A stretch of DNA of 64,000 nt. It comes from Alteromonas portus. Lineage in GTDB: Bacteria > Pseudomonadota > Gammaproteobacteria > Enterobacterales > Alteromonadaceae. The stretch spans positions 140,752-204,751 of the forward strand of contig NZ_SWCO01000011.1 in NCBI RefSeq assembly GCF_005117025.1. Direction: 5' to 3'. Position 1 is the stretch's first letter, and every line of letters starts with the position of its first letter. The notes beneath the pieces were generated by a model, which had not been told where the DNA came from, ran no database searches, and worked only from the letters and a program-made list of their open reading frames with translations. Of this stretch, positions 39,668 through 49,607 are shown in pieces. Made by a program: the position numbers and the translations under genes.

Positions 39668-39683
39668 GAAAGTCATGACTTTC
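39668..39683. repeat. Perfect 16-bp palindrome over the chemoreceptor start codon
   Basis: GAAAGTCATGACTTTC is its own reverse complement and includes the ATG at 39675. It could bind a dimeric protein on DNA; as RNA a loopless stem is poor, though two transcripts could pair. No Shine-Dalgarno sequence is visible upstream. Confidence 0.65.
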
Positions 39684-41585
39684 AGTATTAAACAAAAACT
39701 CATTATTTCTCTTATTGTAGCGGTACTGGCTGCTGCGATTCTTGTAGGTTCAATTAGCCAATGGATTGCCCGTGATCTCGTTAAAGAGAACATGGAAGAA
39801 CTACAACTCCCTTCTTTACTGAAACAGGTTGGCAACCGCGTAGACAGAGAGGCAAGTGTGATGCTTACCGTAGCTCACGGCATTGCCTCTAATCCAGATA
39901 TTCTAGCTTGGTCATCAGCAGGCGCCGATACCGCAGGTGAACGCCGCCTTCTTAGCTATTTAAACAACATTGTTGAGTTTAACGATTTAACCGTAGCCTC
40001 GTTTGTTGACAGAACCACTCACAAGTATTGGAACCAGGACGGTTTCTTACGGGTGTTAAAAAACGATGAATTTGATGGATGGTTTTTTGCGTACAAAAAT
40101 AGTGGTGAGCCAATTTCACTAAGCCTATACAACGAACCGGGCCAAGGTTACCGCCTTTTCGCGAATTACCAGCAAGTGAGCGGCAAAGGTATGTCGGGTG
40201 TGGCAAAGTCGGTAGATGAGCTGCTCGATATTATTAACGCGGTGAAAATTGCGCAAACCGGTTTTGTTTTTCTTGTTGATGGCAACGGTACTATTATTGC
40301 CCACCCCAATACCGAACTATTAGGAAAAGCGAAATTAGCATCAATAAGCGACTCGAATACTGCAGGGCAATTACTTAACCGTCAGAGCTTTGCCATGTCC
40401 ACCAGCGATTCAACAGGCGACACCCAACTGTTTGCCAGTACCTATGTGGAAAAAGCCGGTTGGTATGTGGTAGCGCAGGTTCCTGAACACGAGCTTTACG
40501 CATCGCTAGATGCCGGCAGTCGCCAAATAATTATTTGGGCTTTGGTAATCGCTGGCGCATTTGCGTTTATCGGCATTTGGCTTGCTGGTTCGCTTACCAA
40601 ACCGCTTGAATCACTTGCCGATGTTTTCCAACAGCTCGGCAGAGGGCAAGGCGATTTACGTTCTCGAATTCCTATGCCAGAACAAAAAGAAATTGCCCGT
40701 TTAGTCGAAGGGTTCAATAACTTCATTGACCACCTTCACGGCACCATTTCTCAAGTGGCGAAAACAAGTCACGCTTTAAAAGCGTCTGCGCAAGACGTTG
40801 CAAAACAATCCCATCAAACAGAAAACTCTACCAAGAGCCAGCGAGATCAAACCTTACAGGCGGCGGCAGCGCTCACAGAGATGGGCAGCACGGTAAATGA
40901 AGTTGCCCAGTCTGCTACCCATGCGGCACAAAATGCTAACTTGGCAACCACAAACTCGGCTCATGGACGGGAAATTACACAACGCGCTGTACATGCGATA
41001 AACGGCCTTTCAGACCAAATTCAAGATGTGTCTCGAGTTATTCAGTCGCTTGACGAACACACTGCAGCGATTGGCGGTATTCTCGATACCATACGGGGTA
41101 TTTCAGAACAAACTAACCTACTTGCACTCAATGCAGCTATTGAGGCTGCACGTGCTGGTGATCATGGCCGGGGCTTCTCTGTGGTTGCCGATGAAGTTCG
41201 CACTCTAGCGCAACGAGCCGCTCAAGCCACTGACGAAATACAGGTTAAAATTGACAAGTTCCAACAAGACTCAAAGTCTGCAGTTTCGCAAATGGAGTCA
41301 AGCCGCGCGCGCACAACTGATGTAGTAACCGCAACGAATGAAATCGATAAACTGCTTCAAGATATCGCGGAAGAAATTGCACACATTAACGATGTGAATA
41401 CGCAAGTAGCGACGGCCACGGAAGAACAAGCTACGGTAGTTGAAGATATTAGTCGAAATATTAATGACATTAGTGCATCAAGCGAAGAAACCCTGAATGC
41501 AACGAAGATATTGGTTAACGTAAGTGACAAGCTTGACGAACTAGCGCAGGAACTTTCGTCTGAAGTGAGCAGATTTAAGCTTTAA
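39675..41585 (+). CDS. Methyl-accepting chemotaxis protein, dCache type
   Basis: The 636-residue receptor has TM1 (about 8-28), a periplasmic double-Cache domain (about 35-275; NKYW-like ligand region [13 protein letters not shown], and [16 protein letters not shown]), TM2 (about 285-307), HAMP (about 308-362) and a signalling domain whose conserved tip contains [18 protein letters not shown]. It should bind an amino acid, amine or similar small ligand outside and control CheA. No C-terminal CheR pentapeptide is visible. Other che genes are absent from the window, so it is an orphan receptor. A palindrome covers the start codon. Confidence 0.95.
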   Translation: MTFSIKQKLIISLIVAVLAAAILVGSISQWIARDLVKENMEELQLPSLLKQVGNRVDREASVMLTVAHGIASNPDILAWSSAGADTAGERRLLSYLNNIVEFNDLTVASFVDRTTHKYWNQDGFLRVLKNDEFDGWFFAYKNSGEPISLSLYNEPGQGYRLFANYQQVSGKGMSGVAKSVDELLDIINAVKIAQTGFVFLVDGNGTIIAHPNTELLGKAKLASISDSNTAGQLLNRQSFAMSTSDSTGDTQLFASTYVEKAGWYVVAQVPEHELYASLDAGSRQIIIWALVIAGAFAFIGIWLAGSLTKPLESLADVFQQLGRGQGDLRSRIPMPEQKEIARLVEGFNNFIDHLHGTISQVAKTSHALKASAQDVAKQSHQTENSTKSQRDQTLQAAAALTEMGSTVNEVAQSATHAAQNANLATTNSAHGREITQRAVHAINGLSDQIQDVSRVIQSLDEHTAAIGGILDTIRGISEQTNLLALNAAIEAARAGDHGRGFSVVADEVRTLAQRAAQATDEIQVKIDKFQQDSKSAVSQMESSRARTTDVVTATNEIDKLLQDIAEEIAHINDVNTQVATATEEQATVVEDISRNINDISASSEETLNATKILVNVSDKLDELAQELSSEVSRFKL

Positions 41586-41645
41586 ATTTATTCATATTTC
41601 CTAAAAGAAAAAGCAGTAAGAAAGCTAAAATTGATACGCTATCAT

Positions 41646-42233
41646 TTAAAACGTGATGGCGTATTCTACTTTTAATTGATTGTCGCGGCTTGAACGCCAT
41701 GGCAACTGGAGTGATGCTCCTGCACTTTCCCACGACTCTCTGATAGCACCAACAGTTAGCAGATGCTTATCTTCATTGAACGGTACTTCAACGTAAAGCC
41801 CTGCTGAAGTACTGGTAGGCAGACGAATTGTATCGGCAACCGGAATACTCATTTCGTGGCGAGGCCGTACTTTGTGACTTAACCCCAAACGGTAATCACC
41901 TTTATCCCACCAGCTGACCACTTCAAATTCGTGGCTTTTTACACGCTGAGATAAAACTCCGTAGTCCAGTAGCCCCTTGTTGTAATGGACAATAGCTTCC
42001 ACGTTAAGCATAGGTGCAATTTTTTGGGTGAAGGCTAACTGATACTGCTTTTGCTTACAGCCCTTGAATTTGATTTTGTTTTTAGTGAGGGTAAGGGAGA
42101 ACGTATCGCCGCCGTCTGAATACTTGTTTAACCATTGCTGTGCCTTTTCAACAACAGAAGCGTTAGCCACACTTGCCATTAAAAAACATGGGCAAATGCA
42201 CATTGCTAAAAAGGACTGGTTCAAACGTCTCAT
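41646..42233 (-). CDS. Probable outer-membrane beta-barrel protein of unknown function
   Basis: The 195-residue precursor has a signal peptide (about 1-26, ending ANA). The mature part alternates polar and hydrophobic residues in about eight short strands, has one cysteine (KGCKQKQYQ), and ends in VEYAITF with a C-terminal phenylalanine, the usual signal for beta-barrel assembly. I do not recognise a named family. A hairpin (41634-41664: ATACGCTATCA with TGATGGCGTAT) overlaps its stop codon without a U-tract. It is convergent with the chemoreceptor. Confidence 0.7.
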   Translation of the reverse strand: MRRLNQSFLAMCICPCFLMASVANASVVEKAQQWLNKYSDGGDTFSLTLTKNKIKFKGCKQKQYQLAFTQKIAPMLNVEAIVHYNKGLLDYGVLSQRVKSHEFEVVSWWDKGDYRLGLSHKVRPRHEMSIPVADTIRLPTSTSAGLYVEVPFNEDKHLLTVGAIRESWESAGASLQLPWRSSRDNQLKVEYAITF

Positions 42234-42433
42234 TTTCGCTGCCTCTTGAATTGTGGTTGGCTACAACTTGTTCGATCACAATTTCAGTATAGACAGTAAT
42301 ATGGGCTGTTGGGTATTAGCCATTTTACTAACATGGACTAAAAGATAACTATAAAAGAATAACGTTTAGTCCCACGAGCGACGGCTGCCCACCAACAAGC
42401 TACTTTTAACCTCGCAGCGCTGTCTAAAGGAGC

Positions 42434-43330
42434 TTACTTTGATACCACCTGTGCGCTAGATAAAGACGCATTGCGTCCTTCGGTTGCTTCTTCGCTAAAC
42501 CAATAGGTGCCATTGGTATCCACGCAAACCCCTTCGACTTGCTTATATTCCTTTAACGGCCATATATTAAGAAGCTCGTACTCTTTAGATACTTGTGCGA
42601 TAAACGTGGCAAAATTACCGAAAGGATCGGATTTGTAACCAGTAACAACAAACCTATCTTGATAGCGGTCAAAGTCTACGCCGGTCACCACACCAGGCAA
42701 CCCTTCAATGGATGCAAAGGGATGGATAGTTTGCTCAGCTTCACCCTCATTCACCCTGTAAATGTGGGTAATACCTGTTCTCCAACTTTTCGAAAACAAG
42801 AGAAGATCATTACCGTGTTTTACCATCGCTTCTGAATCGAAATCATGAGCGTATGGAATATTGTCGGTAGCGTTGTTACCTGCATATTTCAATGTAAAGG
42901 TTGTAATGTCGTTGAAGTTAGTGCGATTCACTTTATGTACTTCAACTTTCTCTCTCTTACCTTTGTTGTTGCCAACATCTGCGATATAGAAAGATGTGTC
43001 ATCAGCTGTTATGGCTTCCCAGTCTCTATTGGTAAGCGATAAGTGCGTTCGTTCGAGTATTTCACCTTGATAATTAATGCGATAAATTACGGGGTCATTT
43101 CCTGAATCATTGAGCGAATACAAGCTATCGACATCGCAAAATAAACCAGAGGTTTCTGACAGTTCTTCAGGCAATTTCACAAGACTGTTCACCGTCAATG
43201 AAGCAGTCGGAGTGGGATATTGAGCCGCGCATGCCGACACCAGAAAAAGCGCTAGTGGTAAAAACGCAAATTTAGAAAAACTGTTCAAAAAACTGCTCCG
43301 AAAAGAACGATAAGATTTAAATAATACCAA
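42434..43330 (-). CDS. Lipoprotein with beta-propeller-like repeats, unknown function
   Basis: The 298-residue protein has a lipobox LVSAC (Cys34) after a hydrophobic segment. The rest, with repeated strands such as YSLNDSGNDPVIYRI, FYIADVGNNKGKR and FVVTGYKSDPFGN, reads like a beta-propeller of the phytase/SMP-30 or SdiA-regulated type. No enzyme motif can be named with confidence. It is divergent from the antiporter gene at 43498 and 167 bp away. It is probably anchored to the outer or inner membrane facing the periplasm. Confidence 0.72.
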   Translation of the reverse strand: MVLFKSYRSFRSSFLNSFSKFAFLPLALFLVSACAAQYPTPTASLTVNSLVKLPEELSETSGLFCDVDSLYSLNDSGNDPVIYRINYQGEILERTHLSLTNRDWEAITADDTSFYIADVGNNKGKREKVEVHKVNRTNFNDITTFTLKYAGNNATDNIPYAHDFDSEAMVKHGNDLLLFSKSWRTGITHIYRVNEGEAEQTIHPFASIEGLPGVVTGVDFDRYQDRFVVTGYKSDPFGNFATFIAQVSKEYELLNIWPLKEYKQVEGVCVDTNGTYWFSEEATEGRNASLSSAQVVSK

Positions 43331-43497
43331 AGCTTTAAAATTCTCACATGTATTTTAGAGCGCCAAAGATGGTCTATTGGTCTAAACTTCATACCCAAGC
43401 GTATATCGCTTTACATTCTGTTTGGTCTAAAGTCTCTGTATGACAAACGCTTAGGCTGATATACGATGGAAAACTATCAACTCGTTAAGGATTCACT

Positions 43498-45309
43498 TTG
43501 TCAGACCCGCTTCTCTCGCTCGTTGCAGTAGGGCTATTGTCAATTACCTGCCAATACCTTGCTTATAAAGTCAGGTTGCCCGCTATTTTGCCGTTGTTGA
43601 TTACTGGTATTGTGGTGGGCCCAGTATTTGGGGTACTTAATGCCGACGACTTATTTGGCGATTTACTGTTTCCTGTTGTTTCTCTCTCTGTTGCTATTAT
43701 CCTGTTTGAAGGCTCACTAACCTTAAAATTTAGCGATATTGCGGGTCACGGCAATATGGTTAGGAATCTGTGCTCTATCGGCGTGGTGGTAACTTGGCTC
43801 GTAGCAGCAACAGCCGCTCACTATAGCTTAGACCTTACCTGGCAACTGTCTTTCCTTTTCGGCGCTATCGTTACCGTAACCGGTCCTACGGTCATCGTGC
43901 CCATGCTCAGAACCGTACGACCAAAAACGAATTTAGCGAATATTTTGCGCTGGGAAGGAATTGTAATAGACCCTATTGGCGCCTTGTTAGCGGTACTCGT
44001 GTTTGAATTTATCGTTGCGTCACAAGAAACCGCCATTACCCATACGCTAATAGCATTTGGTAAAACCATTGGAATAGGCTCTGTATTAGGGCTTGCTTCT
44101 GGCTATTTGCTTGGTCTATCTATACGCAAAGACTGGATACCGCACTATTTGCTTAACACCGCAGTGTTAACCGTTATTCTGGGTGTGTTTGCAGCATCTA
44201 ACTATGTTGCGCACGAGTCTGGCCTTTTGGCCGTTACTATCTCTGGAATGGTATTAGCGAACATGAAAGACGTAGATGTAGAGGACATTCTTGAGTTTAA
44301 AGAAACCCTCAGTGTTTTGCTTATTTCCGGCTTATTTATTCTGCTTGCCACGCGATTGAACTTACAATCGGTAGTGGATGTAGGTTGGGGCTCCATTGTA
44401 GTGCTTGCCGCCATTATGTTTGTGGCTCGGCCTTTGTCCGTACTGGCGTCATCCGTTGGAACCGGACTAAAGATGAACGAGTTAGCTTTGCTGAGTTGGA
44501 TTGCGCCTCGCGGAATTGTTGCAGCGGCGGTGTCTGCCCTTTTCTCGTTGAAACTTGAAGAAATTGGCTACGAAGGCGCGGGAATTATTGTTCCTATCGT
44601 CTTTATGGTGATTATTGCGACAGTTGTGGTGCAGAGCCTAACTTCACGAACCGTAGCGTCCTTACTAAAAGTGCGTGCCCCAGCGCCAACTGGCTACCTG
44701 ATTTTTGGCGGCAGCAAATTCAACCGCGCCTTAGCGTGTGAAATGCTAAATCAAAAATTAGATGTGACTATTGCAGATACAAACTGGGATGCCATTCGAG
44801 AAGCACGCATGATGGATATTCCGGTATATTTTGGCAACCCGATGTCTGACCATGCAGCGCGCCACCTAGACCTGAATACATTTGGTACTGTGCTAATCAT
44901 GTCGCCCTACAAACAGCTTAACCCACTGATTGCTTATCACTTTGAATATACAATGGGTAAAGACAAGGTATGGGCATTAACGAATAACGAGCAATCAACG
45001 CGACCTAGTCACCAAGTAAGCGAACAGTACGCTAAAAAGCTAACGCTGTTTGATGAGGGTGTTACCTATGGCTATTTAGCGTCTGCTATTGCTCGTGAAT
45101 CTTCGGTTAAAACTACCCGTCTTTCTGAAGAATTCACCTTTGAGCAATATACTAAACAATATGGCGAGCGCGCTACACCACTTATTGCAATCAATGCAGA
45201 GGGTAAGAGCTATACCTTCATAAATGGCAATAGCATTCAACCCAAGGCGGGCTGGCGCGTGATCAGTTTAATAGAACCAGAGCGTGAACAAGAAAAAGTA
45301 GAAGTGTAG
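43498..45309 (+). CDS. Monovalent cation/proton antiporter with TrkA-like C-terminal domain
   Basis: The 603-residue protein starts at TTG 43498 with AAGGA six bases upstream. Twelve or thirteen membrane helices (about 1-395) form a CPA1-type exchanger; FGAIVTVTGPTVIVPML and the helix containing GIVIDPIGALLAVLV carry the ion-site residues. A soluble tail (about 398-600) has a Rossmann-like TrkA-N fold (YLIFGGSKFNRALA) and a possible TrkA-C part. The nucleotide motif is GGSKFN rather than GxGxxG, so binding may be altered. It should exchange Na+ or K+ for H+ in pH or salt control. The gene is divergent from a lipoprotein and ends before a strong hairpin. Confidence 0.9.
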   Translation: MSDPLLSLVAVGLLSITCQYLAYKVRLPAILPLLITGIVVGPVFGVLNADDLFGDLLFPVVSLSVAIILFEGSLTLKFSDIAGHGNMVRNLCSIGVVVTWLVAATAAHYSLDLTWQLSFLFGAIVTVTGPTVIVPMLRTVRPKTNLANILRWEGIVIDPIGALLAVLVFEFIVASQETAITHTLIAFGKTIGIGSVLGLASGYLLGLSIRKDWIPHYLLNTAVLTVILGVFAASNYVAHESGLLAVTISGMVLANMKDVDVEDILEFKETLSVLLISGLFILLATRLNLQSVVDVGWGSIVVLAAIMFVARPLSVLASSVGTGLKMNELALLSWIAPRGIVAAAVSALFSLKLEEIGYEGAGIIVPIVFMVIIATVVVQSLTSRTVASLLKVRAPAPTGYLIFGGSKFNRALACEMLNQKLDVTIADTNWDAIREARMMDIPVYFGNPMSDHAARHLDLNTFGTVLIMSPYKQLNPLIAYHFEYTMGKDKVWALTNNEQSTRPSHQVSEQYAKKLTLFDEGVTYGYLASAIARESSVKTTRLSEEFTFEQYTKQYGERATPLIAINAEGKSYTFINGNSIQPKAGWRVISLIEPEREQEKVEV

Positions 45310-45319
45310 AAGTAAGAAA

Positions 45320-45343
45320 ACCTCCTGCCCACCGGCAGGAGGT
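45320..45343. terminator. Probable terminator between convergent genes
   Basis: ACCTCCTGCC and GGCAGGAGGT pair perfectly around four bases, just after the antiporter stop. The plus side continues TCTCTCCC, a poor U-tract; the minus side has TTTTCTT. It may act mainly on transcripts from waaA, whose stop is 240 bp upstream on the minus strand, or as a stabilising 3' hairpin. Confidence 0.55.
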
Positions 45344-45585
45344 CTCTCCCTGGAGAACGCGTAACTCAGTGCCCTTTTTTAGAAAGGTGCGTAGTTATTT
45401 GGATTTTACTGTTATTACGCTGTCGCGCTTTATATAGCAAAGAGCAAACCAATTTTGCAATTTGCATACTTTACAATAACTTACTAAAAATAGACGTACT
45501 TTACTGTACAAGCACACTTAGAATGCACCCCATTATAGTGCGCTTCACGCACTGTTTAAGGGCCTATATTTTGCCCAAAATACAA

Positions 45586-46896
45586 TTAGTTAACATACTT
45601 ACGTATGCATTTAACTGTGGATTCAAGCGCACCGCTATTATCTTCAAGAACTTTACGACCGGCTTGGCCCGCTTTTTCTCGTTCACTGTCATTTTTAACC
45701 CATCTTTCGATAGCAGTCGACATTGCTTCTCCATCTTCAACTTTTATCAAGGCCCCGCACTCTTCTAGGTGACTGCAAATTACCGGATTATTATAAGTAT
45801 GAGGGCCCATCATAATAGGTATTGAAAAACTCGCCGGTTCAAGAGCGTTGTGCCCACCTTTATCGGCTATTGAACCACCAACAAAGGCGAACGACGCCAC
45901 AGCATACGCATCATTTAACTTTCCCATCTCATCGAGTAAAACCACATGAATACTTTCAGGCACACTCTGTACTTGTGAACTTCGTACAAATGGTAATGAT
46001 TTGGCTTTGATGAGCTTAGCTACTGCCTCGAAACGTTCTGGGTGACGAGGAACAATAATGACTGTTAAAGAATGCTCTTTTTTCCACAAGGCTGTCGCAG
46101 CTTGCAGAACCGCTTCTTCTTCAAGTTCGTGGGTACTACCTGCTACAAGAATAGGATGATCCGTGTCACTTAAACCCAAAAAGGGCTGGTCTGGTGCTAC
46201 TGCTGACGCAACCTGATCGAACTTAATGTTATTGGTCAGCGTTAACTTTTCTTCTGAAACGCCAAGCCACGCGTAATTTGCGAAGTCGCGCTCTCCTTGA
46301 GCACAAATGTGGTTAAGCTTACCAAGCATTGGATTGAACAATTTACCTATTTTTTTATAGCGTCTGGCAGACCTATCCGTCATTCGTGCGTTCACAACCA
46401 TAACAGGAATATTTCGTTTCCAGCATGCATGGATAAGATTAGGCCATAGTTCTACTTCTGTTATAAGCACTGCTTTTGGCTGAATTCTTTTTAGCATGCC
46501 GGCCATAGCCATGTGTAAATCGTAGGGTAAATAGAAGTGATGCACTTGCTCACCAAAGATTGCCCGAACCCTTGCGGACCCTGTCGGAGTAGTTGTTGTA
46601 ACCGTAATTTGGCAATCGGGCTCTTCTTGCATAATGCGCTTAATCAAGCACGACGCTGCAACCACCTCGCCAACAGATACACAGTGAAATAAATAACCGT
46701 TCTTTTTAGGCGCATGTGCTACGAACCCAAAGCGTTCGAACCTGCGTCGATTGTAGTCTTTATTTCTTGTACTTCCTCTTAGCATCAATTGTAAAAACGC
46801 GAAGGGAATAATAAAAACTAATATGAGTGAATACGCCCATCGGCATACATCTTCTAAAAGCGTGGGTTTGTAGCCGTTACGCTCGGCAGCAAACAT
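45586..46896 (-). CDS. waaA: 3-deoxy-D-manno-octulosonic acid transferase
   Basis: The 436-residue Kdo transferase adds Kdo to lipid IVA, the first step of LPS core assembly on the inner membrane. An N-terminal helix (about 20-42) is the membrane anchor. The catalytic base is the glutamate in HCVSVGEVVAA, and TTTTPTGSARV, ITEVELWPNLIHAC, GSTHELEEE and GGHNALEPASF are typical. AAGGAC precedes ATG 46896. It is divergent from two glycosyltransferase genes for LPS. Whether it adds one or two Kdo cannot be read from the sequence. Confidence 0.96.
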   Translation of the reverse strand: MFAAERNGYKPTLLEDVCRWAYSLILVFIIPFAFLQLMLRGSTRNKDYNRRRFERFGFVAHAPKKNGYLFHCVSVGEVVAASCLIKRIMQEEPDCQITVTTTTPTGSARVRAIFGEQVHHFYLPYDLHMAMAGMLKRIQPKAVLITEVELWPNLIHACWKRNIPVMVVNARMTDRSARRYKKIGKLFNPMLGKLNHICAQGERDFANYAWLGVSEEKLTLTNNIKFDQVASAVAPDQPFLGLSDTDHPILVAGSTHELEEEAVLQAATALWKKEHSLTVIIVPRHPERFEAVAKLIKAKSLPFVRSSQVQSVPESIHVVLLDEMGKLNDAYAVASFAFVGGSIADKGGHNALEPASFSIPIMMGPHTYNNPVICSHLEECGALIKVEDGEAMSTAIERWVKNDSEREKAGQAGRKVLEDNSGALESTVKCIRKYVN

Positions 46897-47023
46897 AAAT
46901 TGTCCTTAATGGTTAACATAGTCGCATTCATTGCCGTTAATGCAATGGCGTCATTAAAGTGTCGTCAAACTGTGGTGATATGGCTAGCTAGTTAGCTTCA
47001 CGCAAATATGAAAGCCTATTCTA

Positions 47024-48094
47024 ATGCCTCAAGACGTACAACAGATTCTTTTTATCAGGCTAAGCGCCATTGGCGATATTGTAATGGCTTCTGGCCTACC
47101 GTCTAGCATAAAGCAAAGTTATTCCCTTAACGGTAAATCCATTGAATTAACCTGGCTAGTAGAAGCCCCTTATGTTTCATTAGTTAGTAGTCAGCCCTAT
47201 GTCGATAACGTTATTGCGTGGCCAAAAAACGAATGGCGTGCCCTGTTAAAGGCTAGAAAATACTGGGCGCTTTTTAGCGCTATAAAAGCGTTTAGAAAAA
47301 CGCTCAAACAGAAAGAGTTCAAGGTTGCAATTGAGGCTCAGGGTCTTTTGAAAAGTGCCTTCTTCGCTTATATCAGTGGTGCCCCGCAACGAATAGGCTT
47401 TAAGAGTAAAGAAAATAGCGAGAGGTTATTAACTTTTGCCATCGATAAACCTACATCACCGCAAATTAGTAGTGAATATCGGCACCTGGCAGAAAAGCTT
47501 CACCTGTACTGCAACAACACAAATGTTGGTCTTCCAGAGTACAAAATGTGCATTAAACCAAGCGATAGTGTTATGCAGTCAGCGATATCGAAAATTGACC
47601 ATTTCGGTCTGACTCAGCCGTTTATTGCTATTGCGCCTTTCACTACACGCCCTCAAAAACACTGGCCTTATGCGCACTGGCAACACTTTATTTGTATGGT
47701 ACGCAACCACTGCACCCTTCCTATTGCTATTTTAGGAGGGCCAAACGATGCAGCAAACGCAGAGGCTTTAACCTTTGAATGCGATGATGTTATTTCTCTG
47801 TCAGGGAAAATAAGCTTAGAGGAATCTGTTTGCGTAGTGTCGCTATGTAAGGCATTTGTTGGCGTAGACACTGGTCTAACTCATCTCGCTACGAGCTATG
47901 AAAAACCAACTGTTTCCATTTTCGGCTCAACTAGACCGTATACCCAGACGGACAATATAAACACCCACGTGCTATTTGAAGATATGGTATGTGCGCCGTG
48001 TAAGCGCAGACCTTCATGTAATGGAAAGTTTGACTGTATGACCTTAGTTCATCCAGAGAAAGTCTTTGAGCAGTTAAAACCGTATATAAGTTAA
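47024..48094 (+). CDS. Glycosyltransferase family 9 heptosyltransferase
   Basis: The 356-residue protein has the GT9 features IRLSAIGDIVMASGLP at the N-terminus, a Rossmann C-terminal half with FTTRPQKHWP and the donor motif GVDTGLTHLA, and a cysteine-containing tail (CAPCKRRPSCNGKFDC) seen in some GT9 enzymes. It should transfer heptose from ADP-heptose to the LPS inner core. Neighbourhood with waaA supports this; whether it is WaaC-, WaaF- or WaaQ-like is not decided. The next glycosyltransferase starts 4 nt later. Confidence 0.9.
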   Translation: MPQDVQQILFIRLSAIGDIVMASGLPSSIKQSYSLNGKSIELTWLVEAPYVSLVSSQPYVDNVIAWPKNEWRALLKARKYWALFSAIKAFRKTLKQKEFKVAIEAQGLLKSAFFAYISGAPQRIGFKSKENSERLLTFAIDKPTSPQISSEYRHLAEKLHLYCNNTNVGLPEYKMCIKPSDSVMQSAISKIDHFGLTQPFIAIAPFTTRPQKHWPYAHWQHFICMVRNHCTLPIAILGGPNDAANAEALTFECDDVISLSGKISLEESVCVVSLCKAFVGVDTGLTHLATSYEKPTVSIFGSTRPYTQTDNINTHVLFEDMVCAPCKRRPSCNGKFDCMTLVHPEKVFEQLKPYIS

Positions 48095-48098
48095 TAGT

Positions 48099-49205
48099 AT
48101 GAGAAGTCAGCACTGTGCAAGTATAAAAGTTTTACATATTGAGCTGGGACGACACCTCTACGGTGGCGCTAAACAAGTTACGTATCTCATACAGGCACTG
48201 GACAAGGAAAGTAGGTTTGAACAGCATCTTCTTTGCGCTAAAGATAGCGAGATTAGCAAAATTCGCTTTGAACGATGCAGAATCCACCCTATTCGCTACA
48301 GTGGAGATACAGACCTGATGGGCGCAAAGCGATTGCTAGATGCCGTTAAGCGAATAGAGCCTGACTTAATTCATGTACATAGTCGTCGTGGAGCAGATAT
48401 TTGGGGTGCTATTGCTTCTAAGTTAACTAAAACTCCCGCTGTATGTACACGCCGGGTAGATAACATTGAGCATCGGTTTGCTTCGTACAAATACCGTCAT
48501 TTTGATGCAGTAATAAGTATTTCAGACGGCGTTCGAAAAGTAGTTTCACCGCATTGTAAAGGCGTGAAATACCAAGGTGTCATTCATTCTGCAGTCGCTC
48601 AAGAAGAATATACTCAGCAACCTAACCGGCTATGGTTAAAAGAGAAATTTAACGTTCCTCAAAATCACTTCGTTATTGCGAACTTTGCCCAATATATACC
48701 AAGAAAAGGGCAAGCAGATTTAATACACGCTATGCGCGATGTAGTGGCAAGGTTTGAAAATGTAACGTGCCTTTTGTTTGGTAAAGGCTCGCAAGAAGAA
48801 AACTATAAGGCGTTAATTGATAAGTACAATCTACATAAAAATGTAAAGCTTTGTGGGTTTACCAACGAAGTTGCTCACCTACTTCCAAATGTTGATGTTG
48901 TGGTACATCCCGCTTACGCAGAAGGTCTTGGCGTTATACTTCTTCAAGCTGGAGCCAGCCGACGAGCGGTTATATCTACGCCTGTGGGTGGCATACCAGA
49001 AATAATTAAGCACAACAAAACTGGTTTAATGATATCGCCCGGAGACATAAGCGGAATGACAGAGGCTATAACATTGCTGCTAAGTCACCCAGAAAAGGCA
49101 AAAGCGTTAGGTGAAACACTTCAACAGCGTATAAAAACACACTTCAGTATAGAGAAAATGGCAACCGAGTACGCTTTACTTTATGAACAAATTCTCAAGG
49201 GGTAA
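48099..49205 (+). CDS. Glycosyltransferase family 4 enzyme
   Basis: The 368-residue GT-B enzyme has the N-terminal glycine loop GRHLYGGAKQV, HVHSRRGADIWG, and a C-terminal donor domain with FGKGSQEENY and PAYAEGLGVILLQAG. The EX7E motif of GT4 is present as EX7Q, the second glutamate being glutamine. It probably extends the LPS core or a related glycan, as it is coupled to a heptosyltransferase (4 nt). Donor and acceptor are not predictable. A bidirectional terminator lies 95 bp after its stop. Confidence 0.88.
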   Translation: MRSQHCASIKVLHIELGRHLYGGAKQVTYLIQALDKESRFEQHLLCAKDSEISKIRFERCRIHPIRYSGDTDLMGAKRLLDAVKRIEPDLIHVHSRRGADIWGAIASKLTKTPAVCTRRVDNIEHRFASYKYRHFDAVISISDGVRKVVSPHCKGVKYQGVIHSAVAQEEYTQQPNRLWLKEKFNVPQNHFVIANFAQYIPRKGQADLIHAMRDVVARFENVTCLLFGKGSQEENYKALIDKYNLHKNVKLCGFTNEVAHLLPNVDVVVHPAYAEGLGVILLQAGASRRAVISTPVGGIPEIIKHNKTGLMISPGDISGMTEAITLLLSHPEKAKALGETLQQRIKTHFSIEKMATEYALLYEQILKG

Positions 49206-49299
49206 ATAGAAAAGGCTGTTAAGTGTCGACCGATATCAACGCCGCCCTTCAATATTGAAAATACACTTCTCTTCTAATTCGAACGGATCAGCGAAAACA

Positions 49300-49326
49300 A
49301 AAAAGCCGCTCGAAAGCGGCTTTTTT
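49300..49326. terminator. Bidirectional terminator between LPS genes and S10 operon
   Basis: GCCGCT and AGCGGC pair around CGAA, flanked by an A-run at 49300-49304 and six T at 49321-49326. It can end both the plus-strand glycosyltransferase unit and the minus-strand S10 operon just after rpsQ. Confidence 0.92.
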
Positions 49327-49349
49327 AAGACTTTGAAAAAAGTTAGCGA

Positions 49350-49607
49350 TTAAACGCCAGCTTTCTCAACAACGTCAACTAGCATCCAAGATTTGCTCTT
49401 AGATAGCGGGCGACATTCACGTACTGTTACTACGTCACCTTTATTGCATACGTTGTTTTCGTCGTGGGCGTGAAGCTTAGTAGAGCGCTTGATGAACTTC
49501 CCGTAGATAGGGTGCTTAACAAAACGTTCAACTACAACAGTGATAGATTTATCCATCTTGTTGCTAACCACACGACCTTGTACTGTACGAATTTTTTGCT
49601 CAGTCAT
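49350..49607 (-). CDS. rpsQ: 30S ribosomal protein uS17
   Basis: This 85-residue protein is last in the operon. It is full length, with [18 protein letters not shown] and [12 protein letters not shown] typical of S17, which binds 16S rRNA early in assembly. Its first base overlaps the last base of rpmC. It is followed by a terminator, not by rplN as is usual in gammaproteobacteria. Confidence 0.97.
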   Translation of the reverse strand: MTEQKIRTVQGRVVSNKMDKSITVVVERFVKHPIYGKFIKRSTKLHAHDENNVCNKGDVVTVRECRPLSKSKSWMLVDVVEKAGV

